Assembly: GCA_032629725.1 (NCBI GenBank)
Contig: JAFEVB010000012.1
Location: forward strand, 1,426,001-1,490,000
Direction: 5' to 3'
DNA from: Gremmenia infestans
Lineage: Eukaryota > Ascomycota > Leotiomycetes > Helotiales > Hamatocanthoscyphaceae
Length of the DNA stretch: 64,000 nt
Below are positions 22,814 through 35,900 of this stretch, piece after piece. Positions within the stretch are counted from its first letter, which is position 1, and the number at the start of each line of letters is the position of its first letter. The notes under the pieces were generated by a model. The model ran no database searches. It had not been told where the DNA came from and worked only from the letters and a program-made list of their open reading frames with translations. The position numbers and the translations under genes are program-made.

Positions 22814-25026
22814 ATGCCTGAAGACCAGAAAGCGCAGCGTTCTCGTCAAAGACCCGTCTCCTGCCGCTTCTGCAGGTCACGGAAGCTGCGCTGCAGTAGA
22901 GAAGCCCCATGCTCAAATTGTGTATCCCGCGGTGTTCGTTGCGAATTACAACCCCCCATTCAGTCTTCGTCCAAGTCTCGCGGTGCTTCAGAGCCCGAGC
23001 TCCTTGAACGGATTCGTAAGCTGGAGGATGTCGTGAAGAGTCAGGAAGCACGGCGAAACGCAAGCGTGGAGCGGCAGTCTGACAACTCTGATATTCATCT
23101 ACAACAAGAACACCCTTCAAATTCATCGCCTCTGATTGAGCACCTAGATGATGATGTTGCTTGGCTTCGGAGTATCTGCAATGTGCAAGACTTCCCGGTA
23201 AACCCTCCCTCTGCGCCTCAAGCATTACTCTAGATCTGATAACCAGAGTAGCATAAAACACCCTCGAACAAAATCGCGTTTAGGGTTTGTCCAATACAGC
23301 AAATCATACAAGGCCAGCAGTCATACATTTATCAAAATCCGTGCCCTTCTACACGTCTTGAACCCTTGAGATGTGTCTGGCTGCCGCAATACGCCGAGGC
23401 CAAAATACTCCTCGAGAAATACCTCGAGGACCCTGACCATGTCCATCACATCGCTCATAGTCCCTCACTTCCCCCTGTTCTCGACGACATATATGAATGT
23501 TCGAGCCAGCAAGGTCAGGTGAAGTCTGGGAACATAATGCTGCTCCTTGCCATATTTGCGGCCGCAACTCAAACCTGGGTCCTGCGTGACTGTGGACGGG
23601 GCTTGTTCTCTACATGCGCAGAAGCCAATAAGCAGTCAATAGGATGGATCAAAGCGGTTGAGGATGTGCTCGATATTTCCCATCGAACATCATCCGTGCC
23701 GATCGAGGGTATACAAGCAATCAGTATTGCTTCATTCGTACTGTTGAATATGGAAGGATTTACTCGAAGAACCAAGGCATTGTTTAACATGGCTATCAAT
23801 TTGTCGCGAGACCTGGGACTTCACTCTCTGGATCATCCGTCCAACGCGCAATCCGCAAATTTAGCTCGGACGGAGATTGGAAGGAGGGTGTGGTGGTATC
23901 TAGTGGCAACCGATTGGTTTGGTTCCGTCCCCGAACAATCTTATAGGACTAACAATTTCTTAGGATAATCCCTGCAATGAGGTTCAATGGTGGACTCCAG
24001 GGCTATTATAACTGTCATCCACGCCACATGCTGGTTAGAAAACCCCTGAATGTTAATGACGAGGACGTTATAGATGGCATGAGTTGTATCGACCAGCCGC
24101 TATCTCAACCAACAACCATGTCGTTCACTTTGCAAAGACTCCGTTCATCCGAGATATCCCGCAGAATGGTTGACCGTACTCCTTTGATGATGGGTCGCGC
24201 CGGCGGTCCAAGCCACGACGTTGTTATGGATATTGACACTGAGTACCAGACGCTCTTAAACGATACCCCGCCATTCTTCTCCATGCCAGTCGCAGATCTT
24301 ATCACAACATACCAACTCTCTCCGTCCCGCGCAGCAAACATCGCCCACCAAGGATACATGCTATACTCCCTAATCCACGCCCAACGGTGCACACTTCACT
24401 TCCCGTATTTCAGCCGCAGCTTCGCGGACCCCGCATATGCCTCATCCCGGGACATCTGCCTGCGATCCGCGCGGCTAGTCATTCAGACGGAATCGCAACT
24501 CGAAAACTCGAAAACCGCAGCAACACGTTACAGATTCCTCGCATTTCTGGTAGCTGTGTTTATGGCTAGCATTGTGGTGCTCATGGATTTGTGTTATAAT
24601 AAAGCGCCGTGCCAGCAGGAGCAACATCGAGGGGAACTTGCGGAAGCGATAAGGATACTTGAGCAAGCGCGACATGAGTCGGAGAATGCAGCTAGGTTCC
24701 TGGACTCGCTGATGCATATACTGCGCAAGCACAAGGTGTTGCCACCGAAGCGTACCCCAGCTGGGGTGGCAAGTGAACAGCTTTCGGGTGGGGTAGGGAC
24801 AATGGCGTATAATCCTATGTCTGGCCAGCCAATGTCAGGGGTTTCATCGAGCGCGCTGGGAACCAATGAAGCTGGTAGCATTGATATGATGGATGATGCC
24901 TTTGCGAATGGGGAGGACTTGTCTTCATACTTCAATGAGTTGGCTCAGAGTTTTGAACAAGGCATTGATGTCGGCAGCTTTGATTGGAACAGTATTCTTT
25001 CGGGACTCGACTCCCCTGTTGTCTGA
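22814..25026 (+). CDS. Zn2Cys6 transcription factor with fungal middle homology region
   Basis: Three exons, join(22814..23197,23252..23916,23964..25026), 703 aa. The binuclear zinc cluster spans Cys17, 20, 27, 33, 36 and 43 (C-x2-C-x6-C-x5-C-x2-C-x6-C). A basic linker and a short leucine-containing coiled coil, LLERIRKLEDVVKSQE, at about 62-80 suggest dimerisation. Exon 2 begins HKTPSNKIAFRVCPIQQ after an intron ending GAGTAG. Exon 3 begins by completing a Trp codon and reads IIPAMRFNGGLQGYY. The middle homology region includes FNMAINLSRDLGLHSLD, RRVWWYLVATDW and MLVRKPLNVNDEDV. The acidic C-terminus (MMDDAFANGEDLSSYF) could be an activation segment. It lies between two MFS genes with no biosynthetic enzyme nearby, so a transport or assimilation regulator is more likely than a metabolite-cluster regulator. 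Confidence 0.92.
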
Positions 25027-25371
25027 GGCCAGCCCGGTTGCCCTGACGTGAAGGGGAATTATTATTAATAAAAACAAGCTTTTATCGTTAGCAGAAATGG
25101 CCTAGCTGGAGCCAGAATCAAGCGAGTGAAAATTTTAGGCGCGCCGGGTGTTGAATGAAATGAAAGAGGCGATGTTGGATCTCGGGCTAAAGTAGATTAC
25201 TTGGTAATTGTTGACAACAAGTTTGATCCCAAATACTTTGCAGGTAACAAGAGATGTAACTAGAATGCCGAAAGAATGCTTTACGTTTTTAAAAACGAAA
25301 GACAGTTCAGATCCTTTACATATTCTAAACTTGGGTATATTCACACATCATCAATCTCAATCCCACCCACC

Positions 25372-27172
25372 TCAAACCTGAAAGATAAACCTAACATCAT
25401 CATCACTCTTGACCGGCCCCTCCTCGCCCACCTCACCCCCCGCAGCCCTGGCCCTCTTCCGCTCATTCTCCCTCCTCAAGCACCACCACAGCACCAACGT
25501 ATTACAAACATTAGCGCCCAAATACCCCACCGCAACCCCATGTCCCAAGAACCACCGCGGGCTCGTCGCCGGCCGATAAAGCTGCGTACCCAGCACGGCA
25601 CCCAGATTCCCAATCGTGATAGTCATAGCGGTCGCAGTCGCTCTTTTAGATTGCCCACTCACGTTCGCGGCCGGCCAGCTCAGCACGATGGCGCAGCTGG
25701 GGTAGATGCCGGCGGCTGCGAAGATGGTGCCGGTGTATGAGACGCCGGGACGTGAAGGGGAGGCCGTGAGGAGGATGATGTAGCCGATTATGGCGAGCGT
25801 GGTGGTGGCGAGGACGAAGGGGGCGCGGGAATGGGTTTTCTCGGCGCCGATGGCGACGAGGATTGTGAGGATCGTCGCGGCTGCGTAGGGTGGAACGGTG
25901 AGCAGTTGGGCTTCGGCGGCTTTGTAGCCTAGTTCTGTGATGATGGTGGGAAGGAAGAGCGAGAGCGTGTATAGTGGGAGGGACATGGTGTGGAAGCCGA
26001 GGCCTGGGGTGGAGTGTTGGTAAGTAGATAATTTTGTTGGGGCATTTTGAAAGAAGGTATGGGTGAGATGAATGAGAGTGCACTTACAGTATAGCCAACA
26101 TTTGTAATCTTTCAACGCCGACGCGACATTCCCCCATGTGAACTTCTCGTCATTAGTAGCGTCCGAGTCGCCTTTGAGGCGCGCTTGTATGCATGCCCGC
26201 TCCGGCTCCGTGAGGAAGGGGGCTGTAGACGGGTAATTGTGAATAAATAGGTACGAGAGCGCCGCAATAACAACAGTCAAAAGGCCCTCCTACAATACCA
26301 TACTATTAGCAAAAAGCCCTGTCCCAAGACTCCGCTGCCCTTCAACAACACAACATACCAGAATAAAAATCCACCTCCACCCATTATACCCGCCCACCCC
26401 CTTCATAAACCCGATCCCGTACGCCAGAACGCCCCCGAAAGCTCCCGCGAGCGAAGCAGCCGAGAAAAATAACGAAATGCGGTAATGTGTTTCGGTCCGC
26501 TTATACCACATGGAAAGGTAGAAGAGCACACCGGGGAAGAGCCCGGATTCTGTGACGCCAAGGAAGAAGCGGGCGACTACGAAACCGGCGAAGTTTTGCG
26601 TTACGCCGAGGAGCGTGGCAACGACGCCCCAGGCCAGCATGAGTGTTGGGAGCCAGAATCTGGTGGGTTTGGTTAGTGGTTGATATATAAGACCAGGAAT
26701 CGAGGGTACGTACTTGGGCGTCGTTCTCTTGAGGATGATATTGCAGGGGATTTCAAATAGGACCTTGACAATCAGCTCCTCCTCCAGGAAACGTCCCGAG
26801 ACCCAATGGAAAACTCACATATCCAATAAAATAGATAGTAAGCGTAAGCAAGTACTGATTCCCGGTAATCTTCAAGTCCTTTGTCAAGCCCACCAACTTC
26901 GCATTCCCAACTGTAGCCCCGCACTGATTAACACCACCATTCATGATATCGGTTCAATGGGTACAATACATACCATTACTGCGATCCAGAAACGACAACA
27001 GATAAAGCAACGTCAACGGAGGAAGTAATTTCAGATCCAACTTCCTCACAAGAGACTTCTCATTAATTCCCGTAGGGTTCGTAAACGAATCATCGGATTC
27101 ATCCTCTCTGCTGCCATTGCCACGATCGAGGGTGGTCTTCTCGTGAGAGACTGCGGCTTCTGGGTCTGACAT
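25372..27172 (-). CDS. MFS transporter, allantoate permease / anion:cation symporter type
   Basis: Six exons, complement(join(25372..26003,26088..26289,26359..26659,26714..26763,26819..26910,26974..27172)), 491 aa, phases consistent. The start at 27172 (MSDPEAAVSH) is preferred over the upstream ATG at 27193, which would add seven residues. The N-terminus of about 45 residues is acidic and cytosolic. The spliced core reads RKLDLKLLPPLTLLYLLSFLDRSNVGNAKL, then GLTKDLKITGNQYLLTL, YFIGYVLFEIPCNIILKRTTPKFW, and GVTESGLFPGVLFYLSMWY, the classic pattern of Dal5/Tna1-type carriers. The second half has SWPAANVSGQSKRATATAMTI and ends in a basic-acidic tail. These carriers import organic anions and vitamins (allantoate, nicotinate, pantothenate) with protons. 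It converges with the Zn2Cys6 gene, separated by about 345 bp. I see no CCGCGG-N5-CCGCGG in its own promoter. Confidence 0.93.
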
Positions 27173-28194
27173 GTGGGACAATTGAAATTGCAATTGTAAT
27201 TGCTCAAATTGAACTAAACCAATAAACTACAATAAAACAATGTTTATATGGTCTAGCTGCACAAGTAATAAATAACAGAAAGGAAGGAAGGGGGAAAAAA
27301 GAGAAAAGAGAACCACGATGTGATTTGGAAATGCCATGTGCAATAAACGCCTAGAGATGACGACTTCACCTGTTTGTTGCCGGGTTGTATGTCCCCAGAT
27401 ACGCCATTACTCATCTTGGACCTGTAACTGGGGGTGCTTATGCATGCTTCTAAGGCTGGAGCTGGTCGTGGGGTGCTTAGCGGATGGTGAGAGCGGTGGA
27501 CGCGATGTCGTGATTGAGGATGCATTCGGCAGTTGGGGTGTTGATCACCCTTCACGTGATGAATATATATATGTTGTGGATTTCTTGTAGATCAGGAATA
27601 AGTAGTTCAGAGTTTTTCATTAAGAAAAGGAGAGGAGAGGAGAGGAGAGGAGAAAATGGTGTTGAAAGTGAAATCCAGAAGTCTGCTGGAACGATTGCTT
27701 CTAGACAAAGCTACCTACGCATAGACACAAGATAAGGATGAGGCACACAAGCGAAATATATTATCAGAAAACGAATGTGAAAAAGTAGTTGATTCCATTA
27801 TCTTCTATTGACGCTGGCTAGCTAATTCATTTGCGGGGAAGACCTCGCCAGCGTGTATTCCTTCTTCCCCTATCTTTTTCAAAGCCATAAGCAATTGATG
27901 GGGTATCGGGAACAAGCAGCAAACACCAGGATCCATGCACGCAAAAACCTCCTATGCAAATGTTGCCCTTGGGCCTGGCTGCCTCGGGGTGTCCCAAGTC
28001 AAAATCCGAATACTCCAGCAAACAATGTGAAGTCAAAGGTCGTGTGCTACGAGAAAATAAAGAAAAGGTTGACGAATGCTGGCTTCGTGCACCAAGTAAA
28101 AGAAATTATTAAGATGATCCAGTAATCGCTAAATTCGTAGTTCGACAGAATTGTAGTGTTGTTTTTACAAAGTTGATACTGTGCGTAAGTCAAA
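27173..28194. other. Intergenic
   Basis: No gene. It contains the promoter of the minus-strand MFS gene and a (GGAGA)n microsatellite. The right end is 3' flank of the Red1-like gene. Confidence 0.55.
27628..27653. repeat. (GGAGA)n microsatellite
   Basis: Five tandem copies of GGAGA on the plus strand. Confidence 0.9.
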
Positions 28195-31100
28195 TTATAT
28201 GGTGGTGCCTTCCAGATTCAGGACTTTGGAGTTGTCGCCGAGAAACTTCGCTCGATGAGCGATGATTTCTGCGGCAATCACATTAAAATCCTTGATCTTT
28301 CTAGCCCGCAAGTCGGTCAGAACGGCTCGCAATCCTGCACAGAACTTGTCTCGCTGTTCAGCACTGTATTCTTCTGGAGAACCAAGTGCAGTAAGCACGG
28401 CGTCATCTATAGGTACAAGTCAGCCTGGCGGACAAAAAGGGTAATGAAAATAAATGAGCCTAGATTGTCGTGGCTTCAAACAACCCACGCACCGGCAAGC
28501 CCTATATCTCTGAAATGTTGGAGGTCGCAGGTAGAATCGTTGCAAACCCCGCCGGCCAGCTCATATTGACAAAATTCCATGCTAGGATTGATTTTATGAC
28601 TAAAGGTCAATGATCTCAAACCTCCAGGCACTTGCTGTCTATAATCAGGATGGAAACGGAAGGCACGGAAGCTCTTTAGAGGGCTCTCGTAAGGCGTGAA
28701 CAATGGGACCTTATGATTCTCTTCGGGATTTCTCTATTTCATCGTCAGCCTCCCCCAAATGCGGTTTAGATAAGAATTTTCTTGTACTTTGATAGGCCGT
28801 GAGACGCTGCCGTTCTGTTCCGGCAGTATCTCTTTTACGCCACCTTGTGCACCGTCATCAACTATTTGTATTGAATCATCAACAAGCGAAGACTCAGAAA
28901 TGACATCTGGTGGGGCTGGGCTGAAGGGAGGAGATTCAATAGGGGATGGTTCATCGACGGCTGGTGTTGCTTCAGGTGGCTCGTAGTTGTCCGATTCGGC
29001 TTCAGGAACGTGAGGAATCGCGCGACCGAGAACTGGCGAATACATGGGGCTGTCAACATCCTCGGCGGAAGATGACGACTCTGGAGCCAATTTAGTTGGA
29101 TCCGGCGCAAAGGAAGTCTCCATATCAACATCACTCCCTCCAGGCCCATGAACATCAGCCTCAGCGCGTACCGCATCCTGGAGTGCTGCCTCTAGAGCTT
29201 GATCAGTGGTGACACGCTCCCCGGAATCAGATCCCATCTGTGAAGACGTCGAAATTGCGCCATTTCCAACACTGTCGTCGACCTTAGCGCCCGTGTCTTC
29301 TTGGCCTTTGTGGTCGTCGTTAGGAAATTGAGGTTGGTCGTGTCCATCCCCAGAGCTGGTTCCTTGACGAGAATCGATTGCGGCAGATGGCGAGGTTTGA
29401 AGGTGGTCGCGTACGGGTAGGGAGGCCTCGACAAATGTTGCTTCTACAGTGTTATAGGCCGAGGGATGAGAGGAGGCTAATAAGTAAGTCTCTTGGTCAT
29501 CTCGACATGTATGAGGTGGGAAGGAGAAAGCAAATCGAAATCGGGATCGGAGAATCTACTTACCAGCACTGCTCACATTCTCCTCTTGGGTCAGATCCTG
29601 CAGTTTATTCTTCTGCGCCCGGAGCTGGTCTTCTGTCTCTTGGCCAAGCCGTTCCATCTCCTCGGCCATTTCCCGCTTGGCCTTCAGGTTCTTCTCGACT
29701 TCAGCTTCAAGGCTTGCTATCTCAGCTTTGAGCTGCTCCAGCTTGGTTTGACTTTGCTGAACCTCAGCATTGACCAAGGGAAGATCACTCTTCAGCTTCT
29801 CACGGCGAAGACGCTTTATTTCAGCTTCGTTTCTTCTCAACTCCACTTCTTTTTCAAGTTCCGCAGCCTGAGCCTCAGCCAGCTTCTGGATTTCTGAGCC
29901 GACTTTCTTCTCTGTGATGTCTATAAGGTCTTGCATCTTCATTGAGGCTTCCACCTTGCTTGCTAGATTTTCACTGGCGGCGATGTTCTCCTTCGCATCA
30001 ATGGCAGTAAGCTCAGCAGTGCGTGGGGTACGTGTGCCACTTGGAGGCTGCCGAGCTTTCTTCCTAGCTTCCGCCTCAATTATTTTCTTTTTTAGCGTCT
30101 CTAGCTCGCTCTCCATTTGTTGCAAAACTTTTGGATGACCAATGCTAGCTTTTGTTGCATTTTGAGTGACAGGAGGAGTATTAGGAGCAGAAGATTTGGG
30201 GGGAGACGGAAAAGGCTTGCGGGCTGGGAAATTAGTCAATGGCGGAAGATTGTGCATAGACATAGATCGCTGATCTGACATTTTCCTAGATGACTGCACC
30301 GGAGAGTCTTGATCGGCTTGTGACTCTAGATCCATGGCCACATCCTCGTCATCCGAATCCGGCTCCTCCTCACTAACATCGATTACTAGAGGTTGATCAT
30401 TTCGACTCTGTCCGAAAGGCCGCTTGAAAGGGGCTGAGGCAGGAGTGTCGAAATCGGCTGCGACTGGGCGTTTACGTTGAATGGCCTGAGTGTGGATCGG
30501 ACTCTGGGCGTTCAATGGCGGTGCCGGGCTTGCACCAGTTGATGCCAAAAAGAGACCCGGGATGACGGGGCCTTGCGGTTGTGTATTGGGATTCTGTACC
30601 GGTGACTGAGACGGGACTTGAGGGTTTGATGGTGGAAGTGCTGGCTGCAGCGGTGTACTCGATGTATTGATTTTGGTGATAATAGCACTAGCCGGTGTAG
30701 GTTGCAGAAGCTGAACCTGAGTGGATGTAACACTGGTGGGAGACTTCGTGCTGATTTTGGCTGCGGCTTTCTGCGCACGCTCCTCTCGTGACTTTCGGAG
30801 AGCCTCCATCTTTGATTGTAGAGTCTTTTCCTTGTCGGTCAAGCCTGTGGGTTTAGTAGCAGCGGTTGTCGCAATTGCTGATGGGAGTGTTGATGCCTTT
30901 CCAGGAACAGAGCCATTCATTGTCGGCTGGTGACCATTTGGCAATGTGGACAACGGAGCAGATTGGCCGTTCACCTGTGGATCTTTCATATTCACTGAAG
31001 ACGAACCTGCTATGGGCGTTGTATTTTCCTCCCTTGAGGCGTGAGTTTCGTTACCTGACTGGATTGCCGTCTTTTCTCCACTACCATTTATGGTTTTTGA

Positions 31101-32204
31101 TGGGACTTTCGACAACTTGAGATGTTCAAATAAAGGGCCTAATATGTCTTCACTAACCCCTTCATCGATATATTGCTGGAAGCGGACCTCATGAACCCAA
31201 AGATTCAGTATCGCGTTTTCTGCTTTCTTGCGTGCTTCTGCTACTACAGTATGGAAAGGCGATACATCAAGTACCGGATTCAAAGCAGCGGAGGCAGAAG
31301 CTGGTGCGTGCTTGATATGCTCCGTATTTGAAGGGGGATGATGGCCATTTGTATGTGACGCGACTTTGGAAGAATCAGTTGCGCTATCCTGTATCCACCC
31401 CTGCTGGTCTTGTGAGGCACCATTCATCTTTCCACTGGTATGGTTGGGTGCATTAAAATCATTTAGAATTGTCTTTGCTTGCTCGCCGTGATCTGTTGGT
31501 CTTGGTGAATTGTAAGGAGGGTATGCATCTGATTGCTGAGGCCTCATTTGTGGAGAGTCACGAGCGGGGTAGTTGTATTTGTTTGCTAAAGATTATCAGT
31601 GACACAAAGCCCAACATCGGAAGTGTAGCAGCTTACAGAAATGGATAGGGGACTGAGGATTCTGGTCGTGAGCTACAGGGTAGCCAGAGCGTTGTGCAGT
31701 TTTAACGTGACCTTTGCCATCATTTGGCCTATACTGATTTGTCCCATATGAAGGAGCTGCTCCCTCGAATTCACCTTCACTAAGCTCACCTTCATCGTAG
31801 GGTCTAGAGGCGGGCTGGTTGTTCTGATACATGGGTTGAGGGGGAGGATAGTACTGCGGGTTCTGGTGCACACCATTTGAGTAGCCTCCGTATTGTGGTG
31901 TAGAATTTGCAGGGGCGTATGGAGGTAGAGGAACCGGATCTTGGTTCCAACCTTGATATATAGGCAAGGGAGGAACGCCAGATGCAATAGCAGATGCACT
32001 GAACGAAGGTGTAGCACCATTATACCCATACGTTGGCATTCCGGACGCGTCATAACTTGATGGCATACCAGCTTGGTCCATGCGAACGTCATCTTGCTGT
32101 TGGTACTGGTTTGGGTACATTGGTGGCAGATAAGGGGGGTTGTTCTGGTCTTGGTGCGCTCCATAAACCATGCCGTATGACGGCGTTGCTGGATAGTCTG
32201 ACAT
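28195..32204 (-). CDS. Red1-type zinc-finger protein (nuclear RNA surveillance)
   Basis: Five exons, complement(join(28195..28406,28493..28733,28788..29476,29564..31585,31637..32204)), 1243 aa, phases consistent. The N-terminus (MSDYPATPSYGMVYG) is a 190-residue Pro/Gln/Tyr-rich disordered region. Disordered Ser/Thr/Pro-rich sequence follows to about 600, with a basic stretch and an acidic patch (SEEEPDSDDEDVAMD). A strong coiled coil runs about 660-860. Another acidic disordered region precedes the conserved C-terminus, FTPYESPLKSFRAFRFHP, and a Cys3His-type finger (CQYELAGGVC-x5-C-x3-H) at about 1148-1170. This finger is the 'putative zinc-finger domain' shared with fission yeast Red1, which bridges the Mtl1-Red1 core to the exosome for meiotic and cryptic RNA decay. 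That role is inferred by homology. The in-frame TAG at 28734 is removed as an intron acceptor (28734-28787). It is head-to-head with myosin II. Confidence 0.85.
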
Positions 32205-32918
32205 TGTAGCAAGTGTCAAGGCGGAGTCGCATTATCGTCCAGAAGCTTGAGTATTAGTGAGAGAGGGCAGATTGGCTCGAGAGTTCGTTCAAGAAAGACT
32301 CGGGCGAACTACCATTGTACAACAAAAGGAAAGTTTACAATGAAGGCGGATAACTTGTCGAGAGGATGCTCTTCCAGGATACGAAAGAAACTGTGCGCGC
32401 AGATCAAAATCTTGAATTAAAGATCGAAAAGTGCCACTAGTTGAGTACTTGAGGATGCATGCGCGTAGTGCGAATGTTGGGAAGGAAAAGAAGTTGATGG
32501 TCGAAAAGCTCTTTGACGACAACGACTTCGAGTTCAAGATTTGCGCGCGCGACGAGTCAATGTAGACCAAGCCGCATTTGGGCTAACGCCTAGTATCAGG
32601 TGACCCGGCGATTCCTCGGCTTACATAAGATTGTTTACATGGAAAGCGGCATCCACTCAGGGCCCGCGTCAAGCACAACAACAGAACGTTATGAGCAACG
32701 CAACTTACTCAACTCAAATCAACTCAATTCAACCCAACTCTCAGCTTTTTCTATGTCGCCGCGGAGCATTGAATGCCCCTTCTAACTTACGTTACTCCCC
32801 CACCCCCGGCGATTCCTCAACTCCATCATCCCAACTCTCCACTTTGCCCTGAACTCTATGGGTTGAACTTGCTCCACGCCCCCAAACACAACGAAATCGA
32901 CTGCATGCGCAGCAAAAC
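32205..32918. promoter_or_regulatory. Divergent promoter region, Red1-like / myosin II
   Basis: A 714-bp gap between two divergently transcribed genes. It contains an imperfect AACTCAA/ATTCAAC repeat tract at about 32700-32740. No TATA box stands out. The spacing allows a shared bidirectional promoter, but nothing proves co-regulation. Confidence 0.4.
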
Positions 32919-35900
32919 ATGGCCTCCAACACAGGGCAAGTGCGCAATAACCCGTTTTCAAGGAACCAGTCGCCTTCCCCAGTCCCTTCAAGTTCCAATG
33001 TTAGACCCAAGTCCATGGTGTTGAACTCGCCGTTGGCTGGCAGCCAAAGCCCGACCAACGCACACAGCCGGCATCAGTCCTACTCTGCTCTTGCAGGAGT
33101 GGTATCCCCACCAAATCAAAATGGGGGCAAACGATTCCACTCAAACTCCCGAGGAGGCGGTTCTACTTCGAATACGTTCGCTCCTTCATTTATAAAGACC
33201 GACGATGTGCGACACGCCCCAGAGCCAGTACAAGGAATCGAGGGTGAAAATGATTTCTCCGGCAAAAGATATGTTTGGTTGAAGGATCCCCAGGCAGCAT
33301 TTGTCAAGGGGTGGATTGTTGAGGAATTGGGCGACAACCACATACTTGTACAATGCGACGATGGCAGCGTATGTTGAAACTTGCAGCTTCCGTCTAGTCA
33401 TACTAACTTTCATAGCAACGGGAAGTGAACGCAGACAGCGTTGACAAAGTCAATCCAGCGAAATTCGACAAAGCGGACGATATGGCGGAACTGACTCACC
33501 TTAATGAAGCCTCAGTCGTCCACAACCTTCACATGAGATACCAGGCCGATCTAATATATACATATTCGGGGCTCTTTTTGGTCGCAATTAATCCTTACTG
33601 TCCATTGCCGATTTACACCAACGAATACATTAATATGTACAGAGGCCAAGGCCGAGAAGAGACGAAACCACATATCTATGCCATGGCAGATGAAGCTTTT
33701 CGGAACTTGGTGGACGAGGGCGAAAACCAAAGTATCCTGGTAACAGGAGAGTCAGGTGCTGGAAAGACGGAAAATACTAAGAAGGTCATTCAATATCTGG
33801 CGGCCGTTGCTCATTCGGAATCACCTGTAAAGAGCAAGTCCCTACAGCATTCCAACCTTTCACAACAGATCCTTCGTGCAAATCCGATCCTTGAAGCGTT
33901 CGGTAATGCTCAAACTGTCCGAAACAACAACTCTTCACGATTTGGGAAATTCATTCGAATCGAGTTCACTCATACCGGCAGTATTGCTGGGGCTTTCATC
34001 GATTGGTATCTTCTGGAGAAATCACGAGTGGTCCGGCTTAACGCCCACGAGCGAAATTATCACATTTTTTACCAACTTCTCAAAGGAGCAGACAGAAAGA
34101 TGAAGCAGGATTTCCTGATAGATGGCCAAGACGTGGAGGATTTTGCCTACACCCGGGATGGTCATGACACAATAACAGGAGTCTCGGACCGTGATGAGTG
34201 GAATTCTTTAATTGAGGCTTTCGAAGTCATGGGGTTTCTAGAGAAAGAGCAGGTCTCAATTCTTAAAACAGTAGCTGCAGTCCTGCATCTAGGCAATATT
34301 ACTGTGATGAAGGAAAGTCGAGGGGCGGATCAAGCTCGGCTAGCTCCAGATGCTCGCGCCCATGCAGAGAGGGTTTGTAAATTGCTTGGAATGCCTGTCG
34401 AGCCATTCCTCCAAGGCCTCCTTCACCCACGAGTTAAGGCTGGAAGAGAATGGGTCGAAAAGGTTCAAACGCCTGAGCAGGTGCGGCTTGCGTTGGACGC
34501 ATTGGCGAAAGGAATTTATGAGAGAAGCTTTGGCGACCTGGTCACCCGAATCAATCGGCAGCTCGATAGGGCTGGCATGGGTATGGATGATTCCCACTTC
34601 ATCGGAGTACTTGATATCGCCGGATTCGAGATATTTGAGGAAAACAGCTTTGAGCAGCTGTGTATCAATTATACAAATGAAAAGCTTCAACAGTTCTTCA
34701 ACCACCACATGTTCGTGCTTGAGCAGGAGGAATACGCACGAGAGCAAATTGAGTGGAAGTTCATTGACTTTGGTCATGACCTCCAGCCTACGATTGACCT
34801 GATCGAATTGCCAAATCCCATTGGTATTTTCTCATGCCTCGATGAGGACTCAGTAATGCCGAAAGCCACGGATAAATCCTTCACGGAAAAGCTCCATTCT
34901 TTATGGGACCGGAAAACCCCAAAGTATCGCCCATCGCGCCTTGGGCAGGGTTTCATGCTTACTCACTACGCAGCTGAAGTTGAGTATTCCACGGAGGGCT
35001 GGTTGGAAAAGAACAAGGATCCCCTAAATGATAATGTCACGAGATTGTTGGCTACGTCAAGTGACAAGCATGTTGCATCATTGTTTATTGATTGCGCTGA
35101 TGTCGAGGATGAGAGCGGAGCCACGAGGAGCAGAGTCAAAAAAGGCCTGTTTAGGACAGTTGCTCAGAGACACAAAGAACAGCTCTCAAGCTTGATGGCA
35201 CAACTTCACTCAACCCACCCACATTTTGTCCGATGCATAATCCCTAACCACAAAAAACGACCCAAACAACTCAGCGCGCCGCTTGTGCTAGACCAGCTAC
35301 GCTGCAATGGTGTGCTTGAAGGTATCAGAATCGCTCGCACCGGATTCCCAAATCGACTTCCCTTCTCCGAATTCAGGCACCGATATGAAGTTCTGTGCAG
35401 GAACATGCCTAAGGGATATTTGGAAGGGCAAATGGCAGCTTCCATTATGCTGGATAAATTCGGTCTGGACAAGTCTCTATTTCGTGTTGGTCTCACGAAA
35501 GTATTCTTCAGAGCTGGTGTCTTGGCGGAGCTTGAAGAACAACGAGACGCTTTGATTCGGGAAATCATTGCTCGATTTCAGTCTATTGCTCGAGGTTTCA
35601 CCCAACGACGCATTGCCCACAAGAGACTTTATAGAGCTGAAGCAACTAGAATAGTGCAGCGGAATTTCCAGGTCTATCTTGACCTCTGCGAAAACCCATG
35701 GTGGAGACTGCTGGCCAAGATGAAACCCCTTCTTGGTGCCACTCGCACCTCTAGAGAAGTCAAGAAGCGTGATGAGATGATCCAGAAGCTCAGCGATAAA
35801 ATGAAACATGAGGCTACCGAGCGACAACGTCTTGATGAAGAGCGCAGGAACGCTCACACTGAAATGCAACGAATTCAACAGACCCTCGAAAGTGAACGAG

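Noticed and set aside
28734..28736. In-frame TAG in the Red1-type gene
   Set aside because: It is explained by a 54-nt intron (GTACAA...AAATAG) with a TCTAAAC branch site in phase 0.
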